NCBI RefSeq assembly: GCF_001422445.1
Contig: NZ_LMNA01000012.1
Span: 248,001 to 312,000, forward strand
Direction of reading: 5' to 3'
Length of the DNA: 64,000 bases
DNA from: Pseudorhodoferax sp. Leaf274
GTDB taxonomy: Bacteria > Pseudomonadota > Gammaproteobacteria > Burkholderiales > Burkholderiaceae_C
Part shown: positions 43,206 to 56,952 of the stretch, in pieces
Layout: each line of letters starts with the position of its first letter
Position numbering within the stretch: the stretch's first letter is position 1
Notes under the pieces: model-generated
The model's database searches: none
Seen by the model: the letters and a program-made list of their open reading frames with translations, nothing else
What the model was told of the DNA's origin: nothing
Translations under genes and position numbers: made by a program

Positions 43206-44035
43206 AGCCGGCCCAGCAGTTCGGTCTTCTTGGCCTGGAACTCGGCGTCGTCCAGCACCCCCTTGGCGCGCAACTCCGCCAACCGTTCGATGGTGGCGAA
43301 GATGTCCTGCGCGTTGCCGCCCACCGGCCCGGCCGCGGCCGGCACCTGGTAAGGCGCCGGTGCCGGCTGGTACGGCGGCGGGGCCATGGGCTCCACGCCG
43401 TTGACGGAGATGACCGGCAGGCTGGCCACGTCGATCAGGCCGTACTGGCTGTTGAAGCTCAGTGCGCCGCCATAGGACTGCTGCTGCGAGAAGCCGCCGA
43501 TCTGGTGGTCCAGCGTGTCGTAGATGGTGACGATGCCGTTGGCCTCGATGGCCAGGCGCCGCGCCTGCGCGAAGTTGGCGTAGCGCACGCCGTTCTGCGA
43601 CCCCGTGCTGTCGGGCCAACGCAGCGTGGGGCCCCACCAGTCGGGCGGTGGCGGCACGAACAGGCTGGCGCTGTGGCCGTCGCCGCCGGCATGGCCGTAG
43701 CCGCTGCCGCTGAACTGCTCCTGGCCGTTCTGGCTCTGCGACTGGAAACTGCCGCTGCGCAGCAGGTCGGGCTGGCTTGCTACCAGGTTGGCAAGTTCGA
43801 AGCACAGGGCGTCGACGCGCGACTTCAGGTGGTGGTTGAACATGTCCGACACCATCGTCATGCCGCCACGCATCCATTGCCCTGAGCCGCCGAACTCCGG
43901 ATGGCTGAACTGGGCCATGCCGCCGTTGCCGCGCACCACGGCGTCCAGCATGCTCAATGCGGCGTCTGTGCTGATGCCGTGCCGCCGTGCGATGTCGTCG
44001 ATGGCCTGCTGGCCGGCCGGAGAGAGTTGGCGCAT
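43202..44035 (-). CDS. SHOCT-domain protein of unknown function, inserted in urease cluster
   Basis: A 277-residue protein. An N-terminal helical region contains AIDDIARRHGIS near residues 12-23. The middle is Gly/Ser/Pro-rich (about 95-230), with FVPPPPDWWGP near 130. The last 35 residues form a SHOCT domain (DIFATIERLAELRAKGVLDD, then AEFQAKKTELL), a short helix pair found at the C-termini of many proteins. No enzymatic motif is seen. It lies between ureE and ureF on the same strand and overlaps ureF by 4 nt. A role in urease maturation is conceivable from position only. Confidence 0.75.
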   Translation of the reverse strand: MRQLSPAGQQAIDDIARRHGISTDAALSMLDAVVRGNGGMAQFSHPEFGGSGQWMRGGMTMVSDMFNHHLKSRVDALCFELANLVASQPDLLRSGSFQSQSQNGQEQFSGSGYGHAGGDGHSASLFVPPPPDWWGPTLRWPDSTGSQNGVRYANFAQARRLAIEANGIVTIYDTLDHQIGGFSQQQSYGGALSFNSQYGLIDVASLPVISVNGVEPMAPPPYQPAPAPYQVPAAAGPVGGNAQDIFATIERLAELRAKGVLDDAEFQAKKTELLGRL

Positions 44036-44102
44036 GGAAACCTCGCTCTGCAGTGGATGGGGCGGATGCTGGCGGTGGGTGATGTCAGAGTCGTGCAGGT
44101 TA

Positions 44103-44723
44103 CTACCGCTGCTGCTGGTCTTGGCCGTCGTGGTGGTGGGGATGCCCGTGCCCGTGCCCATGCTGGTGGGCGTGGCCATGACCGTGTGGGTGGTCATGCT
44201 CCTGTTCGTGGTGCGCATGGTGTTCGTGGCCGGCATGGCCATGGTGCGCGTGGCCGTGCGCGTGGCCTTGCGCACTGTAGGCGCCGCCTTCGGGTTCGAA
44301 GGCCTCGGCCACGGGCGTCACGATCAGGTGCATGGCACGCAGCATGTTGGCCAGCACATGGTCGGGCTCGATCTTGAGGTGGTCGGGCCTGAGTTCGATG
44401 GGCACATGGCGGTTGCCCAGGTGGTAGGCCGCGCGGATCAGATCGAACGGTGTGCCATGTGCCGTGCAATGCGTGATCTTGAGCACGTCCTGCGGTGCCG
44501 CCAGCACGCGGACCAGCGAGCCGTCCTCGGCCACGAGCACGTCGCCGCCGCGCACGGCCGTGCCGCGCGGCAGGAACACGCCGAGCTGGCGGCCCTGCGA
44601 ATCGGTGGCGTCGAAGCGGCTCTTCTGGCGCACGTCCCAGTCGAGCTCGACGGTGGCGGCGCGCTTGAGCAGCACGGGCGCGAGACCGGCGCCCTGGGGC
44701 ATGAGTTTGCTGGTGGTGAGCAT
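44103..44723 (-). CDS. ureE: Urease accessory nickel chaperone UreE
   Basis: A 206-residue nickel-binding metallochaperone. The N-terminal peptide-binding domain (about residues 1-75) is followed by the metal-binding domain (about 76-145) with GNRHVPIEL and the conserved H in LGNRH. The last 45 residues are extremely His-rich (HAHGHAHHGHAGHEHHAHHE and beyond), a nickel-storage tail as in Klebsiella-type UreE. I chose ATG 44723 (MLTTSKLMPQG); a TTG 12 nt upstream is also in frame. It is separated from ureC by the opposite-strand Doc-like gene and so probably needs its own promoter. Confidence 0.94.
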   Translation of the reverse strand: MLTTSKLMPQGAGLAPVLLKRAATVELDWDVRQKSRFDATDSQGRQLGVFLPRGTAVRGGDVLVAEDGSLVRVLAAPQDVLKITHCTAHGTPFDLIRAAYHLGNRHVPIELRPDHLKIEPDHVLANMLRAMHLIVTPVAEAFEPEGGAYSAQGHAHGHAHHGHAGHEHHAHHEQEHDHPHGHGHAHQHGHGHGHPHHHDGQDQQQR

Positions 44724-44728
44724 GGCGT

Positions 44729-45130
44729 TTGTCAAAGGCAGGGAAGGCTCGTTATATAACGATCGTTATAACTTTGGTCGAGGTGGCCCATGACGAGAGC
44801 CTCGCGGAGCACGGCGGCGCGGCGGGACTTCGGGACGAGGGCCTGCTGGAGTCTGCACTGGCGCGACCTCTGCATCTCGTGGCCTACGGCGCGCCGGATG
44901 TGGCCGAACTCGCGGCGGCCTGCGGCCTGGGGCTTGCCAAGAACCATCCCTTCGTCGACGGCAACGAACGCGCAGCCTTCCTGGCGGTCGGCTTGTTTCT
45001 GATGGTCAATGGATACCGTCTGCGTGCCAGCCAGGTGGAAGCCACTCTGGCCATGCTCGAGCTCGCGGCAGGCCATGTGAGCGAAGCCGATTTCGCGCAA
45101 TGGATCCGCGGTCACATCGAAGCGCGTTAG
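44729..45130 (+). CDS. Doc/Fic-type death-on-curing family protein, no antitoxin adjacent
   Basis: A 133-residue protein of the Doc branch of the Fic family, whose best-known member phosphorylates EF-Tu. The segment HDESLAEHGG..GLRDEGLLESALARP (residues 21-47) and the active-site motif HPFVDGNER (residues 73-81) are visible; the usual Lys of HPFxDGNKR is Glu here. No Phd-like antitoxin gene precedes it. The only start in frame upstream of the core is TTG 44729, and the first 20 residues read through an AT-rich palindrome, so the annotated N-terminus may be wrong or the gene 5'-truncated. It lies between ureC and ureE on the opposite strand. Confidence 0.7.
   Translation: MSKAGKARYITIVITLVEVAHDESLAEHGGAAGLRDEGLLESALARPLHLVAYGAPDVAELAAACGLGLAKNHPFVDGNERAAFLAVGLFLMVNGYRLRASQVEATLAMLELAAGHVSEADFAQWIRGHIEAR
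44755..44770. promoter_or_regulatory. 16-bp perfect AT-rich palindrome at the 5' end of the Doc-like gene
   Basis: TATAACGATCGTTATA reads the same on both strands and stands out in this GC-rich sequence. It lies 31 nt upstream of the ureE ATG on one side and within the first codons of the annotated Doc-like frame on the other. It is a good candidate operator for a dimeric repressor controlling ureE, the Doc-like gene or both. Binding protein unknown. Confidence 0.5.
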
Positions 45131-45137
45131 CTTCCGG

Positions 45138-46856
<1,719 letters not shown>

Positions 46857-47161
46857 TTACAGCTTTCCTTGTACTAGGCCGCGAAAGCCGTAGACCGTGC
46901 GGTCGCCGGCGAAGTCCACCAGCTCGACGGTGCGTTGCTGGCCGGGCTCGAAGCGCACGGCCGTGCCGGACGCGATGTTGAGCCGCATGCCGCGCGCGGC
47001 GTCGCGGTCGAAGTCCAGCGCGCCGTTGGTCTCGGCGAAGTGGTAGTGCGATCCGACCTGGATCGGCCGGTCGGCCGTGTTCTTGACCAGCACGGTCAGC
47101 GTGCGGCGCCCGGGGTTGAGTTCGTGGTCGCCCGTGTCGACCAGCAGTTCGCCCGGAATCA

Positions 47162-47162
<1 letters not shown>
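46857..47162 (-). CDS. ureB: Urease subunit beta
   Basis: A 101-residue structural subunit. It begins [19 protein letters not shown] and contains the conserved [11 protein letters not shown] and [17 protein letters not shown] segments. ATG 47162 shares one base with the ureA TGA; a GTG one codon upstream would overlap the stop as GTGA, and either start would couple translation. It is followed directly by ureC. Confidence 0.97.
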
Positions 47163-47464
<302 letters not shown>

Positions 47465-47528
47465 GTCGCTTCGCTCAAAAGTCAGATCGTGCTGCGTTCA
47501 TCGAAGGATTATTCAGCAAGCATCGTGC

Positions 47529-47543
47529 CGTGGTGTGACCACG
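47529..47543. promoter_or_regulatory. Inverted repeat in the ureA / permease-kinase intergenic region
   Basis: CGTGGT-GTG-ACCACG is a perfect 6+6 inverted repeat centred in the 108-nt gap between ureA and the divergent permease-kinase gene. It lies directly upstream of the candidate sigma-54 element. It is a possible regulator-binding site for one or both directions. Confidence 0.4.
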
Positions 47544-47559
47544 TGGCATGAAAGCTGCG
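47544..47559 (+). promoter_or_regulatory. Candidate sigma-54 promoter for the permease-kinase gene
   Basis: TGGCATGAAAGCTGCG matches the sigma-54 consensus TGGCACGN4TTGCW at the invariant GG and GC with the required 10-nt spacing, and at most other positions. The predicted transcription start, about 12 nt beyond the GC, falls near 47570, only a few bases before the annotated GTG. Either the message is nearly leaderless, or the true start codon is downstream, or the match is fortuitous. No clear ribosome binding site precedes the GTG. Confidence 0.4.
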
Positions 47560-47572
47560 CTGTCGACGCCCC

Positions 47573-50500
47573 GTGCAAGAGATTCCCGCCCCCGTCGAAC
47601 AGAACGCGCCGCAGCGCATCGTCAAGGTCCGGCGCGACTACAACAGCTGGGTCGCGCGCGAGACCATGGAGGACTACGCGCTGCGCTTCACGCCCACGCG
47701 CTTTCGCAAGTGGTCGTCCTGGCGCGTGGCCAACACCGCCTTCGGCGCGGCCTCGTTCCTGATCCTGGAGGCCGTGGGCGCCACGCTGCTCGTGCAGTAC
47801 GGCTTCGTCAACGCGTTCTGGGCGATCCTCGCCACCGGCCTCATCATCTTCCTGGCCGGCCTGCCGATCAGCATCTACGCGGCCCGCTATGGGCTGGACA
47901 TGGACCTGCTCACGCGCGGCGCGGGTTTCGGCTACATCGGCTCCACGCTGACCTCGCTGATCTACGCCAGCTTCACCTTCATCTTCTTCGCGCTCGAGGC
48001 CGCCGTGATGGCCTATGCGCTGGAGCTTGCGCTGGGGATTCCGCCGACCTGGGGCTACCTCGTCTGCGCGCTGGTCGTGATCCCGCTGGTCACGCACGGC
48101 GTCTCGGCCATCAGCCGCCTGCAGATGTGGACGCAGCCGCTGTGGCTGGTCATGCTGGTCGTGCCCTTCGTCTATGTGCTGATGCGCGATCCTGGTGCGT
48201 TCGCGGGCGTGACGCACTACATCGGTGACAAGTCGTCGAAGGATGGGTTCGAATTGCACCTGTTTGGTGCCGCATTGACCGTGGGCATCGCGCTGATCAC
48301 CCAGATGGGGGAGCAGGCCGACTACCTGCGGTTCATGCCGGTGCAGTCGCGCGACAACCGCGGGCGCTGGTGGCTGGGCGTGCTGGTCGGCGGCCCGGGC
48401 TGGGTGGTGCTGGGCGTGGTCAAGATGCTGGGTGGCGCGCTGCTGGCCTACCTGGCCATCACCCACATGGTGCCCAAGGACCGCGCCGTCGATCCGAACC
48501 AGATGTACCTGGCCGCCTACGAGTACGTGTTCCCGCACTACGGCTGGGCGGTGGCGGCCACGGCGCTGTTCGTGGTGGTCTCGCAGCTCAAGATCAACGT
48601 GACCAACGCCTACGCAGGCTCGTTGGCCTGGTCCAACTTCTTCTCGCGCGTGACGCACAGCCACCCCGGGCGCGTGGTCTGGGTGGTGTTCAACACGCTG
48701 ATCGCGTTCATGCTCATGGAGATGAACGTGTTCCAGGCCCTGGGCGAGGTGCTGGGCCTGTACTCCAACCTGGCCATCGCCTGGATCATGGCGGTGGTGG
48801 CCGACCTGGTCGTCAACAAGCCGCTGGGCCTGTCGCCCAAGGGCATCGAGTTCAAGCGCGCCCACCTATACGACATCAACCCGGTAGGCGTGGGGGCGAT
48901 GGCGCTGGCCTCGGTGCTGTCGATCAGCGCCTACATCGGGCTGTTCGGCCCGCTGGCGCAGGCCTTCTCGGCGCTGATCGCGCTGGGCACGGCCTTCGTC
49001 GCCTCGCCGCTGCTGGCCTGGCTGACCAAGGGGCGCTACTACATCGCGCGGACTTCCAGTCCCCACGCCCACCGCTGCGTGATCTGCGAGCGCGAATACG
49101 AAGGCCCGGACATGGCGCACTGCCCGGCCTACCAGGGGCCGATCTGCTCGCTGTGCTGCACGCTGGACGCGCGCTGCGGCGACCTGTGCAAGCCGCGCGC
49201 CTCGCTGTCCTGGCAGTGGTCGGCGGCGCTGCGCTGGCTGCTGCCGCGCCGCATCTGGCCCTACCTGGAGACCGGGCTCGCGCACTACCTGCTGCTCATG
49301 CTGATCCTCGTGCCGCTGCTGGCCGCCGTGTTCGGCCTGCTCTACAGCCAGGAGACGGCGGTCACCGAAGGCGTCGCCGGCGCGCGGCTGGCCGAGGAAG
49401 CTTTGCGCTCGGGCTTCACCAAGGCCTACATGGCGCTGCTGCTGGCCGCCGGCATCGTGGCCTGGTGGCTGGTGCTGGCGCACAAGAGCCGGCAGGTGGC
49501 GCAGGAGGAATCCAACCGCCAGACGCACCTGCTCGTGCGCGAGATCGCGCTGCACCGCCAGACCGACGCCGAGCTGCAGCGCGCGCGCCAGGTCGCCGAG
49601 GAAGCGCGCCGCCAGGCCGACCAGGCCAACCAGGCCAAGAGCCGCTACATCAGCGCCATCAGCCACGAGCTGCGCACGCCGCTCAACAGCATCCTGGGCT
49701 ACGCGCAGCTGATGGGCGAGGACACCGCCGTGCCGCCGCACCGGCGCCATGCGGTGCAGGTGATCAAGCGCGGCGGCGAGCACCTGCTGCAACTGGTCGA
49801 CGGCACGCTGGACATCGCGCGCATCGAATCGGGCAAGCTCACGCTGAACATCCGGCCCGTGGCCTTCGCCGACACCGTGCACGAGGTCGCGTCCATGTTC
49901 GAACTGCAGGCGGCCGGCAAGGGCCTGGCGTTCCACTTCGAGCCCGAGGGCGCGCTGCCCGAGCTCGTGCGTGCCGACGAGCAGCGCCTGCGCCAGATCC
50001 TCATCAACCTGCTGGGCAACGCCATCAAGTTCACGGCCGTGGGCCATGTGCGCTTTCGGGTGCGCTACCAGCGCGAGATGGCCACCCTGGAAATTGCCGA
50101 CAGCGGCCCCGGCATCGCGGCCGACGCGCTGGCCCAGATCTTCGAGCCCTTCGCGCGCGCCGCTGCGCCGGGGCAGCCCGCGCCGGGCGGTGCGGGCCTG
50201 GGCCTGACCATCGCCAAGATGCTGACCGACCTCATGGGCGGCGAGCTCACCGCCACGAGCGAGCCCGGCGTGGGTTCGCTGTTCAAGGTGCGGCTGTTCC
50301 TGCCGGCGCTGCACGGCAGCGCGCGTCCCGCGGCCGCGCGGCCCACCGTGGCGCGCCATGGCTATGCCGGCCCGCGCCGCAGCATCCTCGTGGTCGACAA
50401 CGAAGAGGTCGACCGCCAGCTCCTGGTGCACCTGCTGGAGCCGCTGGGCTTTGCGCTGCGCACCGCGGCCAGCGGCCACGACTGCCTGGACTTGCTGGTG

Positions 50501-51007
50501 ACGGGTTACCGGCCCGACGCCATCCTGATGGACCTGGCCATGCCCGGCATCGACGGTTGGGAGACCATCCGCCGCGTGCGCGCGCTGCTGCCGCGGCCGC
50601 CGCGCATCGCCATCGTCTCGGCCAACGCCTTCGACAAGGGGCTGGAGAACGATGTCGAGATCCGGCCCGAGGATTTCCTGGTCAAGCCCGTGCGCTTCGC
50701 CGAACTGCTGGACTGGCTGGGGCGCCAGCTGGCGCTGCAGTGGCTGGACACGGCGCCGGCCGTTGCCGCGCCGCCCGTCGCGCCGGCCGCGCCGCTGGCC
50801 TATCCGGACGCGGCCAGCCGCGAGGCCCTGCAGCAGGCCGTGGACCTGGGTTTCCACCGCGGCATCATGAACGCGCTGGACGCCATCGAGCGCGGCCAGC
50901 CGGCCTGCGCCGCCTTCGTGCAGCAGATGCGCGCGCTGGCGCGACAATTCCAGTTCGAAGCCATGAGCCGATTGCTGCAACAAGCCGATGCCGCCCGAAC
51001 CCCTTGA
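47573..51007 (+). CDS. NCS1-type permease / hybrid sensor histidine kinase fusion (copy 1)
   Basis: An 1144-residue fusion. Residues about 30-485 form a permease-like membrane domain with about 12 spans resembling NCS1 nucleobase transporters (INVTNAYAGSLAWSNFF near 343; VADLVVNKPLG). Residues 502-539 are a cysteine-rich module with 8 cysteines (CVICER, then ICSLCCTLDARC). Two more spans follow (about 565-590 and 620-645), then a coiled segment, a HisKA domain with H698 in SHELRTPLN, an HATPase domain with NAIKF and GGAGLGLTIAK, and a receiver with D987. The C-terminal 80 residues are unassigned. The permease part probably senses or transports a solute; a nitrogen compound is plausible given divergent ureA. 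It overlaps its response regulator gene by 20 nt. GTG 47573 is uncertain; the paralogue supports a start at this distance. Confidence 0.9.
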   Translation: MQEIPAPVEQNAPQRIVKVRRDYNSWVARETMEDYALRFTPTRFRKWSSWRVANTAFGAASFLILEAVGATLLVQYGFVNAFWAILATGLIIFLAGLPISIYAARYGLDMDLLTRGAGFGYIGSTLTSLIYASFTFIFFALEAAVMAYALELALGIPPTWGYLVCALVVIPLVTHGVSAISRLQMWTQPLWLVMLVVPFVYVLMRDPGAFAGVTHYIGDKSSKDGFELHLFGAALTVGIALITQMGEQADYLRFMPVQSRDNRGRWWLGVLVGGPGWVVLGVVKMLGGALLAYLAITHMVPKDRAVDPNQMYLAAYEYVFPHYGWAVAATALFVVVSQLKINVTNAYAGSLAWSNFFSRVTHSHPGRVVWVVFNTLIAFMLMEMNVFQALGEVLGLYSNLAIAWIMAVVADLVVNKPLGLSPKGIEFKRAHLYDINPVGVGAMALASVLSISAYIGLFGPLAQAFSALIALGTAFVASPLLAWLTKGRYYIARTSSPHAHRCVICEREYEGPDMAHCPAYQGPICSLCCTLDARCGDLCKPRASLSWQWSAALRWLLPRRIWPYLETGLAHYLLLMLILVPLLAAVFGLLYSQETAVTEGVAGARLAEEALRSGFTKAYMALLLAAGIVAWWLVLAHKSRQVAQEESNRQTHLLVREIALHRQTDAELQRARQVAEEARRQADQANQAKSRYISAISHELRTPLNSILGYAQLMGEDTAVPPHRRHAVQVIKRGGEHLLQLVDGTLDIARIESGKLTLNIRPVAFADTVHEVASMFELQAAGKGLAFHFEPEGALPELVRADEQRLRQILINLLGNAIKFTAVGHVRFRVRYQREMATLEIADSGPGIAADALAQIFEPFARAAAPGQPAPGGAGLGLTIAKMLTDLMGGELTATSEPGVGSLFKVRLFLPALHGSARPAAARPTVARHGYAGPRRSILVVDNEEVDRQLLVHLLEPLGFALRTAASGHDCLDLLVTGYRPDAILMDLAMPGIDGWETIRRVRALLPRPPRIAIVSANAFDKGLENDVEIRPEDFLVKPVRFAELLDWLGRQLALQWLDTAPAVAAPPVAPAAPLAYPDAASREALQQAVDLGFHRGIMNALDAIERGQPACAAFVQQMRALARQFQFEAMSRLLQQADAARTP

Positions 51008-51983
51008 CCAGACGCTGGACCGCGCCAACAGCGACGTGGTGCTGATCGTCGACGACGTGCCCGACAACCTCGCGGTGCTGCACGACGCGCTCGACGAATC
51101 GGGCTTCACGGTACTGGTGGCCACAGGCGGCGAGATGGCGCTGCAGCGCGCCGCCCAGGCCCTGCCCGACGTGGTGCTGCTGGACGCCATGATGCCGGGC
51201 ATGGACGGCTTCGAGGTGGCCCGCCGCCTGAAGGCCTCGCCCGTGACGGCGCACATCCCCATCATCTTCATGACCGGGCTGACCGAGACCGAGCACCTGG
51301 TCGCGGCGCTGGAGTGCGGCGGCGTGGACTACGTCACCAAGCCCATCAAGCCCAAGGAGGTGCTGGCGCGCATGCAGGTGCACCTGGCCAGCGCGCGCGA
51401 GCGGCGCCAGGCGCGCAACGCGCTGGACGCCTTCGGCTACGCCAGCATCACCGTGCGCGTGAGCGACGGCCGGCTGATGTGGCAGACCGTGCTCGCGCGC
51501 GAGCTGCTGCAGCGCTACTGCGGCGGGCCGAACGCCGGCAGCGTGGCGCCCCAGGTCCTGCTGGACTGGCTGCGCCAGCACGCGGCCGATGCCGAGCAGC
51601 GCCAGATCGAGCCGCCGCCGCTGCGCGTGGAGCAGGGCGCGCGCGCGCTGAGCTTTCGCCTGCACCAGCAGACCGGCGACGGCGAGGGCGGCGGCGACTG
51701 GCTGATCGTCATGCGCGAGGAGTCCGATGCGGCCGTGATCGAGGCGCTGAGCCTGTCGCTGGCACTGACCGCGCGCGAGGCCGAGGTGCTGTACTGGCTC
51801 GTCAAGGGCAAGACCAACCGCGACATCGGCGAGATCCTGGGCGCCAGCCCCGCCACCATCAAGAAGCACCTGGAGCGCGTCTACGTCAAGCTGGGCGTGG
51901 AGACGCGCACGGCCGCGGCCACGGTGGCGCTGCAGCGCGTGCGGCAACTGCAGCCGCAGTTCCAGCCGCAGTTCCAGGCCTAG
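50988..51983 (+). CDS. LuxR-type response regulator (partner of permease-kinase 1)
   Basis: A 331-residue regulator. The receiver domain (residues 15-135) has phosphoacceptor D66 in LLDAMMPGMDG and K113. A middle region (about 145-250) has no recognised fold. The C-terminal LuxR-type HTH (about 258-315) shows LTAREAEVLYWLVKGKTNRDIGE. The ATG lies inside the last 20 nt of the kinase gene, so kinase and regulator should be produced together. It likely activates a nitrogen-related or transporter target; which genes is not visible. The last residues are a QPQFQPQFQ repeat. Confidence 0.92.
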   Translation: MPPEPLDQTLDRANSDVVLIVDDVPDNLAVLHDALDESGFTVLVATGGEMALQRAAQALPDVVLLDAMMPGMDGFEVARRLKASPVTAHIPIIFMTGLTETEHLVAALECGGVDYVTKPIKPKEVLARMQVHLASARERRQARNALDAFGYASITVRVSDGRLMWQTVLARELLQRYCGGPNAGSVAPQVLLDWLRQHAADAEQRQIEPPPLRVEQGARALSFRLHQQTGDGEGGGDWLIVMREESDAAVIEALSLSLALTAREAEVLYWLVKGKTNRDIGEILGASPATIKKHLERVYVKLGVETRTAAATVALQRVRQLQPQFQPQFQA

Positions 51984-52020
51984 TGCCGGCCGCAATGGCA
52001 GCCGTCGTGCGAGGTCGCGT

Positions 52021-53024
52021 TCAGCAGGGCGTGGGCGCGTCCGCGAAGCGCGCCCGGATGGCCAGCACCTGCGGCAGGATGCCGACGAAGGCCGGCACCA
52101 GCGCCGGGTCAAAGTGCTTGCCGGCCTCGCGCTCGAGCAGCGCCACCGCTTCCTCCACGCTCCAGGCCGCCTTGTAGGGCCGCACGCTGGTCAGCGCGTC
52201 GAACACGTCGGCGATGGCCACGATGCGCGCCTCCAGCGGAATGGCTTCTCCCGCCAGGCCGTTCGGGTAGCCGCTGCCGTCCCATTTCTCGTGGTGGCTC
52301 AGCGCGATCTTGGCGGCGATGTGCAGCACGCCGCTGTCGTGCTGGCCGATGATGTCGGCGCCGATGTTGGCGTGCGAGCGCATCACCGACCATTCCTCGG
52401 CCGTCAGCTGGCCCGGCTTGCGCAGGATGTGGTCGGGGATGCCGATCTTGCCCACGTCGTGCATGGGCGCGGCATGCAGCAGGTCTTCGGCGTCGTGGGC
52501 ATGGAAGCCCAGCGCCAGCGCCAGCGCCTGGGCATAGTGGCTCATGCGCAGCACGTGCTGGCCGGTCTCGTTGTCCTTGTACTCGGCGGCCCGGCCCAGG
52601 CGCTGCACGATCTCCAGCCGCGAGGCCTTGAGCTCGTCCATGCGCACCAGCGACAGGTGGTTGCGCACGCGCGCGCGCACCACGGGCGGACTCACCGGCT
52701 TGATGATGTAGTCGACCCCGCCGGCCTCGAAGCCCTGGGCTTCGTCGCCGGCATCGGACAGCGCGGTCACGAAGACCACCGGGATGCCGAGCGTGGCCGC
52801 GTCGGCCTTCAGCATGCGGCAGACCTCGTGCCCGCTCATGCCCGGCATCATCACGTCCAGCAGCAGCAGGTCCGGCCTCTCCTCGCGCGCCAGCTTGATG
52901 GCCGTGGCGCCGTCGCGCGCGTACAGCAGCCGGTAGTCGGCTTGCAGGATGCCGCGCAGCACCTGCAGGTTGGTGGGTTCGTCGTCCACCAGCAGCAGGC
53001 GTGGTCGGCGGTCGGTCTCGGTCG

Positions 53025-53028
<4 letters not shown>
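52021..53028 (-). CDS. HD-GYP response regulator (c-di-GMP phosphodiesterase)
   Basis: A 335-residue regulator. The receiver domain (residues 8-125) has D58, and the HD-GYP domain (about 140-325) has the metal motif MHDVGKIG (H190-D191), HANIGADII, HHEKWDGSGYP (GYP at 253-255) and DVFDALTSVRPYK. It should degrade c-di-GMP when phosphorylated. Its ATG overlaps the TGA of the MHYT hybrid kinase gene (ATGA), making that kinase its probable partner. It converges with the LuxR-type regulator gene. Confidence 0.94.
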
Positions 53029-56741
<3,713 letters not shown>

Positions 56742-56952
56742 GTGAACCTGTTACAAATAATGACGAAATTGTGCGGGCCTTATGTTCGTCAAAAGCGCAG
56801 ATCCAGGCGTGCAAACATTCCACGCGCACACAACTTTCGGGCGCCAGTGTGGTAAACGCGCCGCAGTTTTGTGTCAGCCGGCCGCCTTGCCGCGGCGGCC
56901 ACCCGCGTGGACGGGCTGTGTCTCCAGTCCGGTGGAATCGGCCGGACGGTGT

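Noticed and set aside
42522-43877. A 451-codon frame as an N-terminally extended UreF
   Set aside because: The extension is an alternative frame of the SHOCT gene and has no similarity to UreF, whose usual start is close to the [11 protein letters not shown] motif.
43202-44275. Extended N-terminus for the SHOCT protein
   Set aside because: The extra 80 residues are Thr/Met-rich and antisense-like relative to the His-rich tail of ureE. ATG 44035 gives a sensible start.
47548-48228. ATG 47548 as start of a gene after ureA
   Set aside because: It is out of frame with the permease-kinase and gives an Arg/Ala-rich shadow translation without a domain.
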